Positions 6,273 through 8,303 of a DNA stretch of 8,303 bases are shown piece by piece (the stretch's first letter is position 1; each line of letters begins with the position of its first letter). The DNA comes from Oligoflexia bacterium (GTDB lineage Bacteria; Bdellovibrionota; UBA1018): contig JANXTV010000009.1 in the NCBI GenBank assembly GCA_025352185.1, positions 1 to 8,303 on the forward strand. Direction: 5' to 3'. The notes under the pieces are model-generated. The model was not told the DNA's origin. It searched no databases and saw only the letters and a program-made list of their open reading frames with translations. A program made the position numbers and the translations under genes.

Positions 6273-7540
6273 ATAAGGACGTTACGGAATCTGCTTTGGG
6301 CGAAGTGGACTATGGGTTTACGTCTTCGCAGGAAATGAAGCTGATCCTGCTACTCGGGTCGATCCAGTTTATTAATATCCTAGATTTCATGATGGTGATG
6401 CCGATGGGCCCGGATTTCTCGACGGCGCTCGCAATCGATCCCGCCCATTTAGCCTGGATCGGTGGGAGCTACACTGCCGCGGCCGCGTGTTCCGGTCTCG
6501 CCGGAAGTTTCATTCTCGATCGATTTGATCGTAAGTCGGCGCTGAGTCTCTGTCTCGCGGGACTGGCGTTTGCGACCGTACTCGGTGGTTTTGCCACTAG
6601 CTTTCCGACGCTGCTCGCGGCGCGCGTCGTGGCGGGGCTATTCGGGGGACCGACTTCATCGCTCACCTTTGCCATGGCGGTCGATGCGGTGCCGGTGGCG
6701 AGGCGCGGTCGGGCCATGGGCGCGCTCATGAGCGCTTATTCCATCGCGTCGGTCTTCGGAGTTCCCGCGGGCCTGGAACTCGCGCGTTTAGGCGGATGGA
6801 GAATGCCTTTCTTCGCGGTCGGCGCCGCGGGTTTTCTCGTGCTGGCACTCATTATGCGCGGACTCCCCCAGATGCGCGCCCATATCGCGCGCGCGAAGCT
6901 CGATAAAATGGGGGAGGCGACCCGCTCCCTCTTTTCCCGCCGGAACGTACTCCTTTCGTTCGGAAGCGTAATGGTCGCAATGTGCTCCGGCTTCATGCTG
7001 ATCCCGAATCTCGCGACTTACTTCCAGTTTAACCTCGGGTTACCCCGCGATAAACTGGGGTCGCTCTACTTATTCGGTGGACTCATTAGTTTCTCCCTGA
7101 TGATTCTGAGCGGACGGATGATCGATAAATTTAATGCGGTCGTCGTCGGCGGTGTCGCAACCGTCGTTCTTCTCCTCGTCAGTTTTTTCGGTTTCGTGAT
7201 TTTTCCGACGCCGGTGCCCGTTTATCTCCTCTTTATAGGTTTTATGGCCGCCATGGGATCCCGGAGCGTGGCGTCGACTTCGGTCGCGTCTCGCGTTCCA
7301 GCTGCCCACGAGCGCGCCCGGTTCGTTTCCTTCATGTCCGTTTTCCAAAACGCGGCGAGCGCAATCGGTGCTTTCCTCTCGGCGTCGATGCTTAGGGTGG
7401 GGAGCGACGGACGCCTTCTCGGAATGGATCACGTTGCGCTCACGAGTATGGCGTGTTCGGCCTGCGTGATGGTTTTCATGGTGCCGCTCGAAAGAAATCT
7501 CGATCGTGAATCCCCTCGGGTAAAAAAGGTGGGGACGTAA
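6269..7540 (+). CDS. MFS transporter resembling DHA1 drug:H+ antiporters
   Basis: This 423-aa protein has the length and hydrophobic periodicity of a 12-TM major facilitator. The N-terminal tail (1-22) is cytoplasmic. TM1 contains FINILDFMMVMPMGP with an acidic Asp39 inside the membrane, the kind of residue that couples proton movement in drug antiporters. Motif A between TM2 and TM3 is GSFILDRFDRKSA (79-91). The TM5 region has a motif-C-like FGVPAGLELARLGGWRMPF (163-181). A longer cytoplasmic loop lies at about 198-225, as expected between the two six-helix halves, and SGRMIDKFN (281-289) is the second-half motif A copy. The start ATG 6269 overlaps the preceding stop, with GAGGA at 6255-6259 giving a 9-base spacer. 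The role would be export or exchange of a small molecule across the inner membrane. The substrate cannot be read from the sequence. Confidence 0.92.
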   Translation: MNKDVTESALGEVDYGFTSSQEMKLILLLGSIQFINILDFMMVMPMGPDFSTALAIDPAHLAWIGGSYTAAAACSGLAGSFILDRFDRKSALSLCLAGLAFATVLGGFATSFPTLLAARVVAGLFGGPTSSLTFAMAVDAVPVARRGRAMGALMSAYSIASVFGVPAGLELARLGGWRMPFFAVGAAGFLVLALIMRGLPQMRAHIARAKLDKMGEATRSLFSRRNVLLSFGSVMVAMCSGFMLIPNLATYFQFNLGLPRDKLGSLYLFGGLISFSLMILSGRMIDKFNAVVVGGVATVVLLLVSFFGFVIFPTPVPVYLLFIGFMAAMGSRSVASTSVASRVPAAHERARFVSFMSVFQNAASAIGAFLSASMLRVGSDGRLLGMDHVALTSMACSACVMVFMVPLERNLDRESPRVKKVGT

Positions 7541-7547
7541 TTTAGAG

Positions 7548-8303
7548 ATGTGGCTCGACCTTTCCCCGCTCCGAAAATATCCGGCATTTAGAAATCTTTA
7601 TTTAGGGCAACTCGTGAGCGTCCTGGGTTCGAGCCTGACTTTCGTCGCGCTTCCGTACCATATCTACGCGAAAACCCATTCGACGGTTTCCGTCGGACTC
7701 ATGGGTGTGATTCAACTCATTCCGCTAGCGATTACGGGATTTTACGGGGGTCTGCTGGCCGACGCGGGAAATCGGGTGAAGCTCATTATCCGCTGCGAAG
7801 CGGCGCTTGCGCTCCTCTGTTTCCTCTACCCGTACGCGACCCTTACCGATTCGGTGTTACCGTGTTTTATTTTTGCGGGAGTCTTTTCCGCCCTGATGGG
7901 GATCCATCGCCCGGCGCTGGAGTCCCTCACTCCGCGGCTGATTGAGGCCGATGATATCCCTAAAATTAGCGCGCTGAGTGGCTTCCGCGGCACGTTCGCG
8001 CACGTGATCGGTCCGACGATCGGTGGAATCCTGGTCGCTCGTTACGGGGTGCGGGGCGCGTTCTGGGTCGACGGGACCTCTTATCTCGTTTCGATTCTTT
8101 TTCTCGCCCGCGTGGTGGAGCCGGTGCGCGCGGTCGCGGTCGTTCGTCCGAGTTTCGCCGGGATGATCGAGGGAATGAGGTATGCCGTTTCCGATCCGGT
8201 AATCCTCGGGAGTTACCTCGTCGATATCGCGGCAATGCTTTTTTGTTTTCCGATGGCGCTCTATCCGGCACTCGCCGAAGGGTGGGGAGGTCCGCGGGCG
8301 CTC
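7548..8303 (+). CDS. MFS transporter of the EntS/DHA3 type, 3' end beyond window
   Basis: The frame is open for 252 codons from ATG 7548 to the right edge, covering about the first half of a typical 400-430-aa protein. It opens MWLDLSPLRKYPAFRNLYLG, the amphipathic start followed by FRNLYLGQ that is typical of the MFS_3 family, which includes the enterobactin exporter EntS. TM1 has LGSSLTFVALPYHIY. Motif A is GGLLADAGNRVKL (67-79), and the family hallmark TPRLIEADDIPKISALSG (128-145) is followed by GPTIGGILVARYG (155-167). It is a different MFS subfamily from the gene just upstream, so the pair is not a recent tandem duplication. The gap to the preceding stop is 7 bases; the nearest good Shine-Dalgarno, GGGGA at 7531-7535, is 12 bases from the ATG. 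Siderophore export is one family role but nothing here demonstrates it. Confidence 0.88.
   Translation, partial: MWLDLSPLRKYPAFRNLYLGQLVSVLGSSLTFVALPYHIYAKTHSTVSVGLMGVIQLIPLAITGFYGGLLADAGNRVKLIIRCEAALALLCFLYPYATLTDSVLPCFIFAGVFSALMGIHRPALESLTPRLIEADDIPKISALSGFRGTFAHVIGPTIGGILVARYGVRGAFWVDGTSYLVSILFLARVVEPVRAVAVVRPSFAGMIEGMRYAVSDPVILGSYLVDIAAMLFCFPMALYPALAEGWGGPRAL

Noticed and set aside
7070..7432. Minus-strand 120-aa open frame opposite the first MFS gene
   Set aside because: Highly charged His/Arg/Glu-rich composition is typical of the antisense of membrane-segment codons.
6269..8303. Recent tandem duplication of one transporter gene
   Set aside because: The two proteins differ in N-terminus, motif A and loop signatures and belong to different MFS subfamilies.

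Overview
The window comes from a Gram-negative bacterium. The evidence is a signal-peptide-bearing secreted protein, a protein whose C-terminus looks like an outer-membrane beta-barrel, and a periplasmic Cache-type sensor kinase. The DNA is moderately GC-rich, with a visible excess of CpG and NCG codons. The mix of large Gly-rich exported proteins, FecR-domain envelope proteins and receiver-TPR regulators recalls Bdellovibrionota, myxobacteria and related 'deltaproteobacterial' lineages. That placement is an impression from gene style and was not tested by any search.

The layout is two divergent transcription units whose 5' ends meet at about 2942-2967. The minus-strand unit (2967 down to 1) encodes a protein of about 632 aa, then a Gly-rich exported protein that runs off the left edge. 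The first protein carries an N-terminal membrane anchor, a FecR domain, an Fn3-like domain and a putative C-terminal barrel. The plus-strand unit (2942 to the right edge) encodes five tightly packed genes: a dCache-HAMP histidine kinase, a REC-REC-TPR response regulator, a 98-aa protein of unknown function, an MFS transporter resembling drug:H+ antiporters, and a second MFS transporter of the EntS/DHA3 type that is cut by the window end. The junctions are an 8-base overlap, direct abutment, a 4-base ATGA overlap and a 7-base gap, so co-translation is very likely.

The kinase should sense an extracytoplasmic ligand and phosphorylate one or both receivers of its partner. That partner has no DNA-binding or enzymatic output domain. 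Its TPR block implies signalling through protein-protein contact, and the 98-aa protein and the two exporters encoded next to it are natural candidates for the output. The divergent unit builds cell-envelope and surface components. That the two units serve one envelope or surface process is inference from adjacency only.

No gene-free stretch exceeds 20 bases inside the window. I saw no tRNA, rRNA, CRISPR array, insertion sequence or convincing intrinsic terminator. The most unusual points are the putative envelope-spanning FecR/barrel architecture, the divergent genes with overlapping 5' ends, the two-receiver TPR regulator, and the unassigned small protein between regulator and transporters.
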